From Marchantia polymorpha subsp. ruderalis (taxonomy: Eukaryota; Streptophyta; Marchantiopsida; Marchantiales; Marchantiaceae), in NCBI GenBank assembly GCA_037833965.1, contig AP031358.1, positions 9,556,001 to 9,620,000 on the forward strand: a stretch of 64,000 nt of DNA. Direction: 5' to 3'. The notes under the pieces are model-generated. The model made no database searches and was not told the DNA's origin. It was given only the letters and a program-made list of their open reading frames with translations. This document shows, in pieces, positions 1 to 9,502 of the stretch. The number at the start of each line of letters is the position of its first letter. Positions within the stretch are counted from its first letter, which is position 1. The position numbers and the translations under genes are program-made.

Positions 1-175
1 TGAAAAAAAATTTACAAACAGTGGATTTTCTGCACTTGATGTAAAATTTTGCCCAAGTCTTAATTTATGTTTCGCACGTCTGCACTTTTGCAATCCTCTT
101 GCGATACTCTTTGACATGCTTGAATCTCGCCAATTCGCCTGTGGTTGTTATCGGACTGGTAACGAGTACTACATG
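1..175. other. Left flank of the retrotransposon, no gene recognised
   Basis: This is the DNA into which the gypsy element inserted. On the minus strand one frame stays open from the insertion point for about 37 codons and looks weakly coding, but I recognise no family. It could be part of the older copia element whose LTR lies at 7548-7783, which would make the gypsy element nested, but no copia motif confirms this. Confidence 0.3.
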
Positions 176-180
176 CCAAT
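176..180 (+). repeat. Target site duplication, left copy (CCAAT)
   Basis: CCAAT immediately precedes the 5' LTR and recurs immediately after the 3' LTR at 6241-6245. Five base pairs is the usual duplication length for Ty3/gypsy integrase. Confidence 0.93.
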
Positions 181-266
181 TGTAACCATCTTTAGTTAGT
201 TAGAACTAAAGTAGAGGTTACTCTGAATATTGAGGTAGATACTTTAGTGTGCACTAGTCATAGCTG

Positions 267-436
267 CCACGTCAGCGATCCGCGCACTTGGTAGGTACAG
301 AGTGGATGTGTTAGTTGACAGTGCCACGTCAGCAATCCGTGTGCTTGTAGCTAAGGATTGAGTGTGTTAGTTAGTGTGTTAGTTGGGTGCGCCACGTCAG
401 CGATCCGTGTGCTTGTTAGGGTTATCCGCCACGTCA
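267..436. promoter_or_regulatory. Four CCACGTCA (TGACGTGG) motifs in the LTR U3
   Basis: CCACGTCA occurs at 267-274, 324-331, 392-399 and 429-436, and at the same offsets in the 3' LTR (5907, 5964, 6032, 6069). The first three sit in longer repeats ending in an ATCCG-rich stretch, spaced 57 and 68 bp apart. The reverse complement TGACGTGG has the ACGT core bound by plant bZIP factors and matches the unfolded-protein-response type of bZIP site. That these drive the element's transcription is inferred from their number and position upstream of the TATA box. Confidence 0.6.
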
Positions 437-503
437 TCCATCCACTAGGAGTGGTATGGATGGTGGGGATTAGATCTTATCACCTTGTACTTGTTGGTGA
501 GAG

Positions 504-513
504 CTATATAAGG
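504..513 (+). promoter_or_regulatory. LTR TATA box
   Basis: CTATATAAGG lies about 90 bp before the LTR end and downstream of the four CCACGTCA motifs, the normal place for the Pol II start signal at the U3/R boundary. Confidence 0.75.
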
Positions 514-601
514 GAGAGGAGAACCATTGTTGGTATCTCTCATCTTCAGAGTTTACGTTTCTATCTTCGAGTGAACTTCTCTCTAAACCCTAGTGTTACA
601 A

Positions 602-613
602 TGGTATCAGAGC
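602..613 (+). other. Primer binding site for initiator tRNA-Met
   Basis: TGGTATCAGAGC begins one base after the LTR. It is the standard 12-base complement of the 3' end of plant initiator tRNA-Met that primes minus-strand DNA synthesis in many plant LTR elements. Confidence 0.95.
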
Positions 614-764
614 GACCTTGCTCTTTCCTTGAGTGTGGATTACCCCTCATGGAATAGCAAGTGAGTGATGATGGAGTGTAGTCTTGAGAGTGTATAGAGG
701 CTGGCAGAGGTCATTCATCTGCATGTAGAGAGAGGTGGAAGGGGGACATTGTGTTTTTGCAGAT

Positions 765-983
765 ATGGACGGGATTGACAGGAATCCAGTACCGCACTGG
801 CCAATTCCTAACCTATTCGATATTCACCTTCGTTGCATGGAGAAACATCATTTTCGGATGTACCTTGTGGCTTGTTGGGGTGCAGATTTTATGACTAGAG
901 TGATGGAGTCAAGAGTGCCACTGATTCTTCCAATAGTTACTTATGGAGAGACTTGGGATTGTACTATATACATTCTATACTGA
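765..983 (+). CDS. Leader small ORF A of the gypsy element (72 aa)
   Basis: An ORF of 72 codons between the primer site and gag. I recognise no family. It starts M-D-x-x-D-R and ends in aromatic and hydrophobic residues. It can be aligned with the next small ORF: both share R-x-(Y/F)-L-V, then G, then V-x-E-S, then two prolines, giving about nine identities over 28 residues plus many conservative changes. An alternative upstream ATG at 735 would add ten residues. The pair looks like a diverged tandem duplication. Whether it is translated is unknown; it could also be a decayed accessory gene. Confidence 0.45.
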   Translation: MDGIDRNPVPHWPIPNLFDIHLRCMEKHHFRMYLVACWGADFMTRVMESRVPLILPIVTYGETWDCTIYILY

Positions 984-990
984 TTGTTTC

Positions 991-1197
991 ATGGATTTGA
1001 ATCGCGAACCACCTGTCCCGGTTCGATTCAGCACTTATGTAGAGATTAGAACAGTATATAGACAGAAGAGGATATGGAGAGATTTTCTTGTGAGGAATTA
1101 TGGAGATGAGTACTATAGAGCTGTGATAGAGTCACCTGCACCTTTTGTGACTCCTTTGTTGAGAGGTCACATAGTGATTATACTCACTTTGTATTAG
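991..1197 (+). CDS. Leader small ORF B of the gypsy element (68 aa)
   Basis: It begins seven bases after the stop of small ORF A, in another frame, and ends 17 bases before the gag start at 1215. The protein is charged in its first half and ends in a hydrophobic stretch. The spacing of R, L-V, G, V-x-E-S and P residues matches ORF A. An in-frame ATG at 943 overlaps ORF A and seems less likely to be the start. Function is unknown. Confidence 0.45.
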   Translation: MDLNREPPVPVRFSTYVEIRTVYRQKRIWRDFLVRNYGDEYYRAVIESPAPFVTPLLRGHIVIILTLY

Positions 1198-1214
1198 AGG
1201 GAGTGTGAAAAAGC

Positions 1215-2376
1215 ATGGGAACATCAATTGATATGGGTGAGGTTCTCAATGCAATCATGGCAGAGATGAAGGAGTTGAGAAAAGCGATAGTAGATGGGCA
1301 TACCAAGCAGCAAGCCATGGAAGATAAAATCTTTGCATTAGAGAGTGAGAAAGTAGAGAGAGAGAGTTGGAGAGATGGAAGTTGAACCTCAAGTTCAAGC
1401 TTCCCAAGTTCAGCCAGAACCAACTCCTATTGATGCAGCAGAGGCAAATAGGAGACGTCTTCAAGAGATTGAAGATCAAGCAAATCTTTTGCTTCGAATG
1501 GGAAAATCCTGTAAGGTGGAAGCTTACAAAGGGAGTAGAGCAATGGGAGTGTTAGAGGGATGGATTATGAGGATGAATATTCATTTATCCCATTTTCATG
1601 TTTCTGATTATATTGCAGGAATGTTCATGAGATCTTATCTTACGGATAAGGCTCTCACATGGTACACAACATGGTAGAGAATGCTTTCAGAACGAGGTGC
1701 TACCATTTCGTGGAGTGGAATGCAGGAAGGACTTCTGCAAAATTTTCAAGCGGTGGATTCTCTTCAAACTGCAAGAATGAAGTTGTGGGATCTGAAGCAG
1801 AAAGGAGGTATTCATGAGTACATTGAAGAATTTCGTGATCTTCAAGTATCTATCATGGATATGAGTGGAGCTGAAGCCTTGGACGTGTTCAAACGAGGCT
1901 TGAAAGATCGAATTCGAAAGGAGGTGATGGTAAGCAATCCATCTACTGTGAATGAAGCAATCGCAATTGCTCAACGAATTTCAAGTGCTTTTGGTGTCAC
2001 ACACGGTGAGCCAGTGAGCAATTTTAGAGATCCATCTGGTCCAACACCGATGGAGTTGGGAAACCTTCGACGTAGAGAAGGTTTTGCACCAACAAGAGAA
2101 CCACCACCAAGATTTGGAGGTGAGATTAGGCGACCAGGAGTTCCAAATTTGCAAGAAGGTTATGCAAATAATGGAATGGTTCGAGGAGGAGCTGGAGTTC
2201 GTGACAATCGCCAATGCTATGCATGTGGACGAATGGGCCACATAGCCAAGTTTTGTCGAGTTCGGCCGACACAACAAGGAGGACGGCCCATGCAGCGACG
2301 ACCGTTCAACAATATGGAGGGGATAGAGTATGAAGAGGTGGAGGAAGCAGTTTCGGGAAACGAAGATCACCAGTAA
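1215..2376 (+). pseudogene. gag: gag of the gypsy element, broken twice
   Basis: The N-terminal part reads from ATG 1215 as a short coiled-coil-like segment but meets a stop at 1383. The rest of gag is in the next frame, open from 1357, so the frame changes inside the GA repeat around 1357-1370. A second lesion is an in-frame TAG at 1675-1677, in the W-rich start of the capsid-like domain. From 1681 the frame is open to TAA 2374-2376 and encodes the retrotransposon gag domain followed by a CCHC zinc knuckle (C-x2-C-x4-H-x4-C, near 2217-2260) and an acidic tail. Stop-codon readthrough is possible for the TAG but does not explain the frame change. Confidence 0.85.
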
Positions 2377-2398
2377 TCTTGCCTCGCGGCCTTACTGG
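2355..2398 (+). promoter_or_regulatory. -1 ribosomal frameshift signal joining gag and pol
   Basis: The heptamer G-GGA-AAC at 2355-2361 is split exactly this way by the gag frame, the X-XXY-YYZ rule for slippage by -1. Slippage puts ribosomes into the pol frame, which is open from 2334. After an 8-base spacer (2362-2369) there is a perfect 7-bp stem, CCAGTAA (2370-2376) with TTACTGG (2392-2398), and a nested GCC/GGC stem (2381-2390). The gag stop codon lies inside the stem. The combination of correct frame, heptamer, spacer and stem leaves little doubt, although efficiency is unknown. Confidence 0.85.
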
Positions 2399-5300
2399 TT
2401 CTACAAAGCGAAGAAAAGGCGAGGTTGGAAGAAAGCAATGGTTGGGAGCTCATGGAAGGAGTAAGAAGCAAGCTCAACTCATTGTCACTGATGGTTTCAT
2501 GGAAGGACACAAGGTGAGAGTTTTAATTGATCCTGGAGCAACTGAGAATTTTCTATCAAGGAGTGTTGCTATGAAGTTAGGTTTGATGTTGATGAAGGAC
2601 GTGAGTGAAGAAGTTGAATTGCCAAACGGGCAAACTGAAGTGATAGAAACACTACCACGGAGTGTAGAATTATCCATAGGTAGATACAAGGAGAGCATTG
2701 AATGGAGAGTAATTCGTTTAGCTCGGTATGATGTCATCCTTGGAATGCCATGGATGGAACAATATAATCCGAAGGTAGATTGGAGAAGAAAAGTGATTAC
2801 AAGTAGTGGATGGAAGATCTATGGAGATAGAATTAGATCTCAGAATAGGAATTTACCCCTCTTTGTGATGGGTACAGCATCCATTTCTAGAGATGATGTA
2901 TGTTTCCTTGGACTTATAAGAGATATTGGGTCCACGGACAAACCTTACATCCCGGAGTCCTTGAACGACATTTTTATGGAGTATAAAGATGTTTTTCCAG
3001 ATGATCTACCTGCAGGATTACCACCAAAGAGGCGAGTTGATCACAAGATTGAGGTGATACCTGGAAGTACACCAACTTGCAAAGCTCCATATCGTTTGGC
3101 TCCAAACGAATTGGAAGAATGCAAAGCTCAAGTGGAGGAGATGTTGAGCAAGGGATTCATTCAACCAAGTGTTTCACCTTATGGAGCTCCAGTACTCTTT
3201 GTGAAGAAGAAGGATGGATCCATGAGATTATGTATCGATTATCGCGGGTTGAATCAGCAAACGGTGAAAAACAAATATTCATTACCTCGTATGGATGATT
3301 TGTTTGATCAACTTCAAGGAGCGAAGTACTTCACCAAGCTAGATTTGAGAAGCGGCTACAATCAAATTCGAATTGCAGATGAAGATGTTCACAAGACAGC
3401 TTTTCGTACTAGGTATGGACACTTTGAGTATCTGGTGATGCCTTTTGGTCTCACTAATGCACCAGCTACATTCATGGGATTGATGAACGATATCTTTCGC
3501 CCTTATCTAGATAAATCTGTCATTGTTTTTCTAAATGATATATTGGTGTATAGCAAAACTTTGAGTGATCATAGAAGTCATTTACGAGAGGTACTTCAAG
3601 TTTTAAGAGACAATCAATTGTATGCCAAAGCTTCAAAATGTGAATTTGGCAAGTCAGAAGTAGATTACTTGGGTCATAGAATTACAGCTACAGGAATCCA
3701 AGTGATGAGTGAGAAGATAGATGCCATTCAGAAATGGATAGCACCTGAGGATCAAACTCAATTGAAGAGTTTTCTAGGGCTCACTGGATTCTATCGTAGA
3801 TTTGTGAAAGGTTTTGCTCGACTAGCTCAGGCCTTGACTTCCATGTTAGGGAAAGGTCAGAAATGGAGATGGAGAACAGCTCAAGAGTTAGCTTTTCAAG
3901 CATTGAAAGATGCTTTGTTACACGCACCTATTCTCAAGTGGTATGATCCTAACCGTTCTATCAAGTTGGCCACTGACGCATCAGGTACAACAGTAGGGGG
4001 CATACTTCAACAAGAATGGGAGGATGGATGGCATCCAGTTGCTTTCTATTCTCGAAAGTTGGTGGCGGCGGAACAAAATTATCACACGACAGAACGGGAG
4101 GAGTTAGCTATCGTGTTGGCAACCAAACATTGGAAGCATTATTTGGGTGATAAGGAGTTTGTGGTGGAGACTGATCATAAACCCTTGGTTTATTTGGAAA
4201 CTCAGAAGGATCTGTCCAAACGACAAATTCGATGGGCAGAGTGGCGTCAACGCTTCAACATGAAGATTGTGTACGTGGAGGGAAAGAAGCAACTTGCAGA
4301 TGCTCTCACACGCATGCCTTGTTTGAATCATGTTGCAGAAGTGAAAATTCAGGCGGATTGGTGGAGCAAGATGTCACAAGCCACAAAGGAGGATGAGGAG
4401 ATCACTCGAGCACTACAAATTGGAAAGGCAGAGAAATCTCGAGGTTTGGCGTTTTACAATCAGCGTATATGGATTCCACAAGATCAGGATTTGCGCACAA
4501 TGATTTTGGCAGAAAGTCATGATAAAGCCATTGCAGGTCATGTGGGAGTGGAGAAAACCGTGGAGAGTATACAACGAGTGTACTATTGGCCCAAAATACG
4601 TGAGGATGTGGAGTCTTACGTTCGAAGTTGTGTTGCTTGTCAACAAAACAAGGCAAGTAATCAAAAACCAGCGGGTTTATTACAACCTCTTCCTATTCCC
4701 GAACAGCGGTGGGAACATGTCACCATGGATCTTGTATGTGAGTTACCAAGGACTTCGTTAGGACATGATTCAGTGGTGGTTTTTGTGGACAAATTGAGCA
4801 AGATGATTCACATCAGGCCAACCACAAAAACAGTAACAGCTCCACAACTAGCTCAATTGTATCTAGATGCAGTTTTTGTGAATCATGGCTTAAGCAAAGT
4901 GTTAATCACGGATAGAGGTACTCACTTCACTAGTTTATTTTGGAAAACTTTGTTTAGTTTTTTCAAAACAAAACTAGCAATGTCAACGGCCTATCACCCT
5001 CAAACTGATGGACAAACTGAGAGGGCAAATAGAACCATAGAGGATATGCTACGAGCATTCACATTAGAAGAGCAAGAAGAGTGGGACAACCTTTTGCCAC
5101 TTGTGGAATTTGCATATAACAATTCTGTTAATGCATCCACAAAAGTGTCTCCATTTTTTCTTATGTATGGAGCTCATCCGATAACTCCTTCAAGTTTGAT
5201 GAGACTTCCGAAAGGAGAGGAGTTTTCGACCAAAGTTGCAGCAGTCAACGAATTCGTGGAGCATATTCACCGAGGACTACATCAGGCCAAGGAGAAGTTG

Positions 5301-5807
5301 GTGATAGCTCAAAATCGGCAAAAGCAGCATGCCGATGCTCATCGTAGAGAAGTGATTTTTGAGGTTGGAGATCATGTTTGGTTATCTACAACAAATTTGT
5401 CTCTTGTAGGAACACCAAAGTTAAACCCTAGGTTCATTGGTCCATTTTTGGTTTTGAAGCGTGTTGGTGAAGTGTCATACAAGTTGGAACTTCCGTCACA
5501 TATGAAAATACATCCAGTATTTCATGTGTCACGATTGCGAAAACATGTACCACGACCAAAACAATTCACCAACCAACCAGCACCACCTCCTCTTCCAACC
5601 TTGATAGCAGATCATGAGGAGTTTGAGGTAGAAAAGATACTCAAGAAACGTATTCGAGGTCATAAATATCCCAAAGTAGAGTATTTGATTCAATGGAAAG
5701 GCTATCCATCGTATGAATCAACTTGGGAACCAGCTAAAAATTTAGCAAATGCACCTTTGATAGTTCAGGAGTTTGAACGTATGTGCAACGAGGACGTTGC
5801 ATCTTAA
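2379..5807 (+). CDS. pol: gypsy pol polyprotein (protease, RT, RNase H, integrase, chromodomain)
   Basis: 1142 codons without a stop; the frame has no early ATG and is entered from gag by frameshifting upstream. The protease motif is D-P-G-A-T at residues 51-55, where serine or threonine is usual after Asp. RT follows with L-D-L-R-S-G-Y and the catalytic box F-L-N-D at 384-387, with Asn where the first catalytic Asp is expected. RNase H shows T-D-A-S-G, E, T-D-H-K and A-D-A-L. Integrase has an H-H-C-C zinc finger near 710-760 and the D, D, E triad, the first Asp near residue 782. A chromodomain occupies about 1081-1133 and would guide integration to marked chromatin. RT is probably inactive; the rest looks intact. 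Confidence 0.95.
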   Translation: MPRGLTGSTKRRKGEVGRKQWLGAHGRSKKQAQLIVTDGFMEGHKVRVLIDPGATENFLSRSVAMKLGLMLMKDVSEEVELPNGQTEVIETLPRSVELSIGRYKESIEWRVIRLARYDVILGMPWMEQYNPKVDWRRKVITSSGWKIYGDRIRSQNRNLPLFVMGTASISRDDVCFLGLIRDIGSTDKPYIPESLNDIFMEYKDVFPDDLPAGLPPKRRVDHKIEVIPGSTPTCKAPYRLAPNELEECKAQVEEMLSKGFIQPSVSPYGAPVLFVKKKDGSMRLCIDYRGLNQQTVKNKYSLPRMDDLFDQLQGAKYFTKLDLRSGYNQIRIADEDVHKTAFRTRYGHFEYLVMPFGLTNAPATFMGLMNDIFRPYLDKSVIVFLNDILVYSKTLSDHRSHLREVLQVLRDNQLYAKASKCEFGKSEVDYLGHRITATGIQVMSEKIDAIQKWIAPEDQTQLKSFLGLTGFYRRFVKGFARLAQALTSMLGKGQKWRWRTAQELAFQALKDALLHAPILKWYDPNRSIKLATDASGTTVGGILQQEWEDGWHPVAFYSRKLVAAEQNYHTTEREELAIVLATKHWKHYLGDKEFVVETDHKPLVYLETQKDLSKRQIRWAEWRQRFNMKIVYVEGKKQLADALTRMPCLNHVAEVKIQADWWSKMSQATKEDEEITRALQIGKAEKSRGLAFYNQRIWIPQDQDLRTMILAESHDKAIAGHVGVEKTVESIQRVYYWPKIREDVESYVRSCVACQQNKASNQKPAGLLQPLPIPEQRWEHVTMDLVCELPRTSLGHDSVVVFVDKLSKMIHIRPTTKTVTAPQLAQLYLDAVFVNHGLSKVLITDRGTHFTSLFWKTLFSFFKTKLAMSTAYHPQTDGQTERANRTIEDMLRAFTLEEQEEWDNLLPLVEFAYNNSVNASTKVSPFFLMYGAHPITPSSLMRLPKGEEFSTKVAAVNEFVEHIHRGLHQAKEKLVIAQNRQKQHADAHRREVIFEVGDHVWLSTTNLSLVGTPKLNPRFIGPFLVLKRVGEVSYKLELPSHMKIHPVFHVSRLRKHVPRPKQFTNQPAPPPLPTLIADHEEFEVEKILKKRIRGHKYPKVEYLIQWKGYPSYESTWEPAKNLANAPLIVQEFERMCNEDVAS

Positions 5808-5818
5808 AAGGAGGGAGG
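5806..5818 (+). other. Polypurine tract
   Basis: AAAAGGAGGGAGG lies two bases before the 3' LTR and overlaps the pol stop codon. It is the RNase H-resistant primer for plus-strand synthesis. Confidence 0.92.
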
Positions 5819-5820
5819 TT

Positions 5821-6240
5821 TGTAACCATCTTTAGTTAGTTAGAACTAAAGTAGAGGTTACTCTGAATATTGAGGTAGATACTTTAGTGTGCACTAGTCA
5901 TAGCTGCCACGTCAGCGATCCGCGCACTTGGTAGGTACAGAGTGGATGTGTTAGTTGACAGTGCCACGTCAGCAATCCGTGTGCTTGTAGCTAAGGATTG
6001 AGTGTGTTAGTTAGTGTGTTAGTTGGGTGCGCCACGTCAGCGATCCGTGTGCTTGTTAGGGTTATCCGCCACGTCATCCATCCACTAGGAGTGGTATGGA
6101 TGGTGGGGATTAGATCTTATCACCTTGTACTTGTTGGTGAGAGCTATATAAGGGAGAGGAGAACCATTGTTGGTATCTCTCATCTTCAGAGTTTACGTTT
6201 CTATCTTCGAGTGAACTTCTCTCTAAACCCTAGTGTTACA
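5821..6240 (+). repeat. 3' LTR of the gypsy element
   Basis: Identical to the 5' LTR over all 420 bp, and followed by the CCAAT target duplication at 6241-6245. Confidence 0.97.
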
Positions 6241-6245
6241 CCAAT

Positions 6246-7533
6246 CAGAGGTACAGTGAATGAGAACATGTGAGAGATTTGTGAGTCAAGTAGAGAAAAA
6301 AAGCATTAGTAAATTAAGCTTTTGTTGTGGTCTTCTCTCAGTGGTTGCTCATTGTGCTACATGCAAAACGAAAGTAAATACCGAAAAAGTAAAATAATTA
6401 CAAACATCAACTTTTGAACCTCGACTCGACTACTAGTCGACATGCGATTGAGTGCGACGGTGAATTGTTACAATGTACTAGAAGATATCTCAGATAGAAA
6501 AGTATAATAAACAAGAACAACGTATTGAATCACACGCCCAATGTTTCACGTAGCTGTGCTCAACCACATCGAGGCCTTGGCAATCACATCACTTGAGGTT
6601 CTAAATTCAGATGTCATATTGCGTATCTGATCCGGCAAGAATCTACATGGCAACTTTGTGCTTCCATGATTGAGTAGCTTCAAATACTAGTTTATCAAGT
6701 GAATTCAACAACATTGGTACTCTCCATTTAACTCTTCAAGTGTTGAATCTTGTAAGTGCATATTTCTATTTATCAGTTATTAAATATAATCATCTTCAAT
6801 ATTGAATACTAGCTCTACAATTCAATATTGCTACTATAGCCAGTGCCAATTTCTGAAACTCACTAGGACAAAGATCGACAGAATCATAGACACGTCTGTG
6901 CTTCAGCGAAAAGCATTTCATGATCAATTTGGTATTGATCGTTTGCTCAAGGCTTCAGACAAGGATTTTGAGTACGAATCAATAAGGATTATAACTATGG
7001 ATTTGTGGGCTACTACTAAGAAGAAAAGTTTTCAGTAACTTCGAAACAAACAGACTGAAGTTGAGTTTTTACTTTTTCTGATGCACTGACTCAGCTTCAA
7101 CAGCAAAAATTCAAAATAGAAAAGAAGTTGCAAGAATCAAAGATAAGCTTGGAGCAATGGGAAACAGGTTGGAATCACCATTATGATATTCTAGAGCATG
7201 AAGCTGCAGAAGATTTAAATTGTCTAGCAATGAGCTATCAAACACAATACCAACAATTTCTAGACACTACTTCTAGTTTGAAGAGTTTACTAAGAAGATA
7301 TGGCAACGTTCAAAAACCATACTTGAAACAAAAATTGAGCTTCAGAAGTTTGGGTATATACTACCTAAGACTCTGATGTGTAGTTCAAACGTACCATTTT
7401 CGGAAGAGAAGAATTTCTAGAACAAACCTTATAGCAACTCTAAGTGATTGAAAATCTGTTCATCTCCAGTTTACGTCAATTTCAAAAAACTTTCAGCATT
7501 GTTTCAAATTTCTGTCGCGTCAAAAAACTGTCA
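6246..7533. other. Region between two elements; coiled-coil-like ORF fragments
   Basis: Two plus-strand open stretches (about 6802-7038 and 7075-7376) encode charged, glutamine- and leucine-rich peptides that look like a fragmented coiled-coil protein. I recognise no family and see no splice pattern that joins them convincingly. By position the segment may be interior sequence of the minus-strand copia element whose LTR follows, perhaps with a captured gene fragment. Confidence 0.25.
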
Positions 7534-7547
7534 GCTCTGATATCATT

Positions 7548-7783
7548 TGTTAGCGTTATCTGATAATCATAAACACACAATAAGCGACAGTAAATAGGCG
7601 ACACAAAGATGTAACGTGTTTCATCACAAAGGGCTACATCCACAAAAATAGTGTGCGTGAGTGTACTAGATGTTTTGTCTAGTAATACGCAGACTCTGGG
7701 TATATATATCCAACAAAGGTAACCAATCTAGCTAAAAAAGGCTAGAACCTAAGGTTACTCCCTAACATGACTTAAACTCAACA
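7548..7783 (-). mobile_element. Ty1/copia-type LTR (5' LTR of a minus-strand element)
   Basis: Read on the minus strand it begins TGTTGAG and ends CTAACA, 236 bp, with a TATATATA box in its first half. Two bases after it on the minus strand comes a primer site (7534-7545), one mismatch from the TGGTATCAGAGC complement of initiator tRNA-Met. These features identify a 5' LTR, but coding sequence of this element is not recognisable and its other LTR is not in the window. The gypsy element probably inserted into its interior. Confidence 0.7.
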
Positions 7784-7960
7784 AAATTTGCATACTAGCA
7801 TAATGTCTTCTAAATTCTTCAAAGTAATAATTTTTTTAAACATACCAGCTAGATTAAATTAATTGTCAATTTTCACTAGTTCAAACTTTTATTATAAATT
7901 GCAGATCTGATTTAAAATAGTGATTTTTTTCATTGTTATTGTTTCATCATTATGTTCATT

Positions 7961-8018
7961 CATTGTGATAATTGAATTGCGTTCCATATTGGTGGAACGC
8001 AATTTGATTATCACAATG
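7961..8018. repeat. Foldback hairpin, 26-bp arms
   Basis: Arms at 7961-7986 and 7993-8018 pair at 24 of 26 positions around a 6-base loop. The surroundings are AT-rich non-coding DNA. It may be a minimal foldback element or a replication-generated hairpin. Confidence 0.75.
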
Positions 8019-8460
8019 AAAATTTTCATTAGAAAATGAAATATAAAATTGGACATGTTATAATCTCACAAAATAATAATGTTCAATTAAAAAAAAATTT
8101 AAAAAAAATTGATCAATTTATATATATAGTGAAAAAAAATTATATCTTAATTAATAAATCCATTTTTTCCAATTTAAAAATATGTACACATCATGCAATT
8201 TTATTCAATTTCAGATTTATCAAACTCAATTGTAATTGAATTTTTTTATTTTCAAAATGATATTTAAAATTTCATATACATGTTCAATTAAAATTAACTA
8301 TGATGAAATTTTTCAACTTTGATTTCCTTGAATTTATATTTTCAGTTTTTATTGGATTCTAAATTTTAACCTATACTTCGTATTTTGTGATATTATGACA
8401 GTGAGTAACAAAAATTTAAAAAAACATAGCGTGGATACATTTTTCAATACTTGTAAATTT

Positions 8461-8632
8461 TAATAGGTATTGACTTTCAATCAATTATCATTAAAATGAA
8501 CATGCATATTACATATGATACAAAAATCAACAGTTGTGGAGAATATGTATGTTGTTCAATTCTTGTTAGTATTAATAGGTATTGACTTTCAATCAATTGT
8601 CATTGAGATGAAAATGTATATTACATATGATA
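8461..8632 (+). repeat. Direct repeat pair of 60 bp, 112 bp apart
   Basis: 8461-8520 and 8573-8632 match at 55 of 60 positions. The ORFs that cross this stretch are AT-rich chance frames. A local tandem duplication is the simplest cause. Confidence 0.8.
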
Positions 8633-8639
8633 TAACAAT

Positions 8640-9290
8640 GTTTACTTGGTTGTTGGCAATTTATCTTTTGAAACCAGAGTGTATTTTTGTTATCAATAGA
8701 TTTGAATGTTGATCTTATTGAAACTTGCATATTTTTATAGAGATCATTGTATTGAATACTAAATAAATTTGTAATTCTGTACATTGAAATATATCTTTTC
8801 AATATTTTGACGTAGAGAAATTTTGGGGTGAAGCATTTTCACTATATGATGATATGTATATATGTAGAATGAGTTATATTAATAAGTCACCTAAATTAGC
8901 TTAATTTAGTCACATCAAGAAAGTTAATTTATGAACTTTTGTGCTAAATACCAACTTGAGTGCACTTGAGAGCGAGTGAAGTGTTCGGAGATAGAGGGAG
9001 AGAGAATCACCATTAATCGGAGCTTGAAATGGATTTGTTAAGAGATTAATTTTTAGAGAAAGATTAATTTTTAAACTTCAGATTACGAACCAAGTGAGCT
9101 ATGAGACTAACTTGCTAACAAATTGATTAACATTCTCAATGACCGAGATCTCCCAGCCTCCAATACTGAGCCAGTTACAATCTGCATGCTTCAGTTAGTT
9201 TAGGTTCTAGAGGGAGCGTCAATTTAGGCGACTCGATATATAATCGCTCTAAAATAACCATGTCTGGTTATATTCAATCATACTAAAGGA
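8640..9290. other. AT-rich intergenic DNA
   Basis: No gene, RNA or repeat recognised. Open frames are short and of low complexity. Confidence 0.5.
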
Positions 9291-9383
9291 TTAATGGTAA
9301 ATGGTATTAGACCAAGCCCAAGGTATCAAAGATCAAAAGGCTGAAAAACACATTACAAGGAAAAAGACTCAAAGATCAATTCC
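9291..9383 (-). mobile_element. 3' end of a non-LTR retrotransposon with TTACCAT-type tail
   Basis: Read on the minus strand, this 93-bp segment ends in a GGGCTTGGTCTA-like sequence and ATACCATTTACCATT. It aligns closely over its whole length with 52900-53020 on the plus strand, including the shared block TGTTTTTCAGCCTTTTGA. A common 3' end followed by a short tandem tail at dispersed sites is typical of LINE or SINE insertions. The 5' part is missing or too diverged to see. Confidence 0.6.
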
Positions 9384-9480
9384 ATTACACTACATACATA
9401 TCTTTCTTCCAAACTTTTTATCTTTTTAGTGTAGTTTTTTTTATGTTTTGAGTATCATATTTCAATCTATCCAGTAATGA

Positions 9481-9502
9481 ATATATATATATATATATAT
9501 AT
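9481..9502. repeat. (AT)11 microsatellite
   Basis: Eleven uninterrupted AT dinucleotides in AT-rich intergenic DNA. Confidence 0.95.

Larger units (their letters stand above)
181..600 (+). repeat. 5' LTR of the gypsy element
   Basis: 420 bp, starts with TG and ends with CA, identical to 5821-6240. It carries four CCACGTCA motifs in U3, a TATA box at 504-513 and an AAACCCTAG motif close to its end. The ORF that crosses the LTR end is a chance reading frame. Confidence 0.97.
181..6240 (+). mobile_element. Ty3/gypsy LTR retrotransposon, chromovirus type, structurally complete
   Basis: The element has two 420-bp LTRs beginning TGTAACC and ending GTTACA, a primer site complementary to initiator tRNA-Met, leader ORFs, gag, pol and a polypurine tract. 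It is flanked by the direct repeat CCAAT (176-180 and 6241-6245), the 5-bp target duplication expected of integrase. The pol order is protease, reverse transcriptase, RNase H, integrase, chromodomain, which defines the chromovirus branch of Ty3/gypsy. The LTRs agree at all 420 positions when read line by line, so insertion is very recent. Despite this the copy is damaged: gag changes frame near 1357-1382, has an in-frame stop at 1675-1677, and the reverse transcriptase lacks one catalytic aspartate. Such a copy would need proteins from another element to move. Confidence 0.97.

Noticed and set aside
358..657. 99-codon plus-strand frame crossing the 5' LTR end, repeated at 5998 in the 3' LTR
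   Set aside because: It lies over U3, TATA box and primer site, and differs downstream only because the flanks differ. Non-coding LTR sequence.
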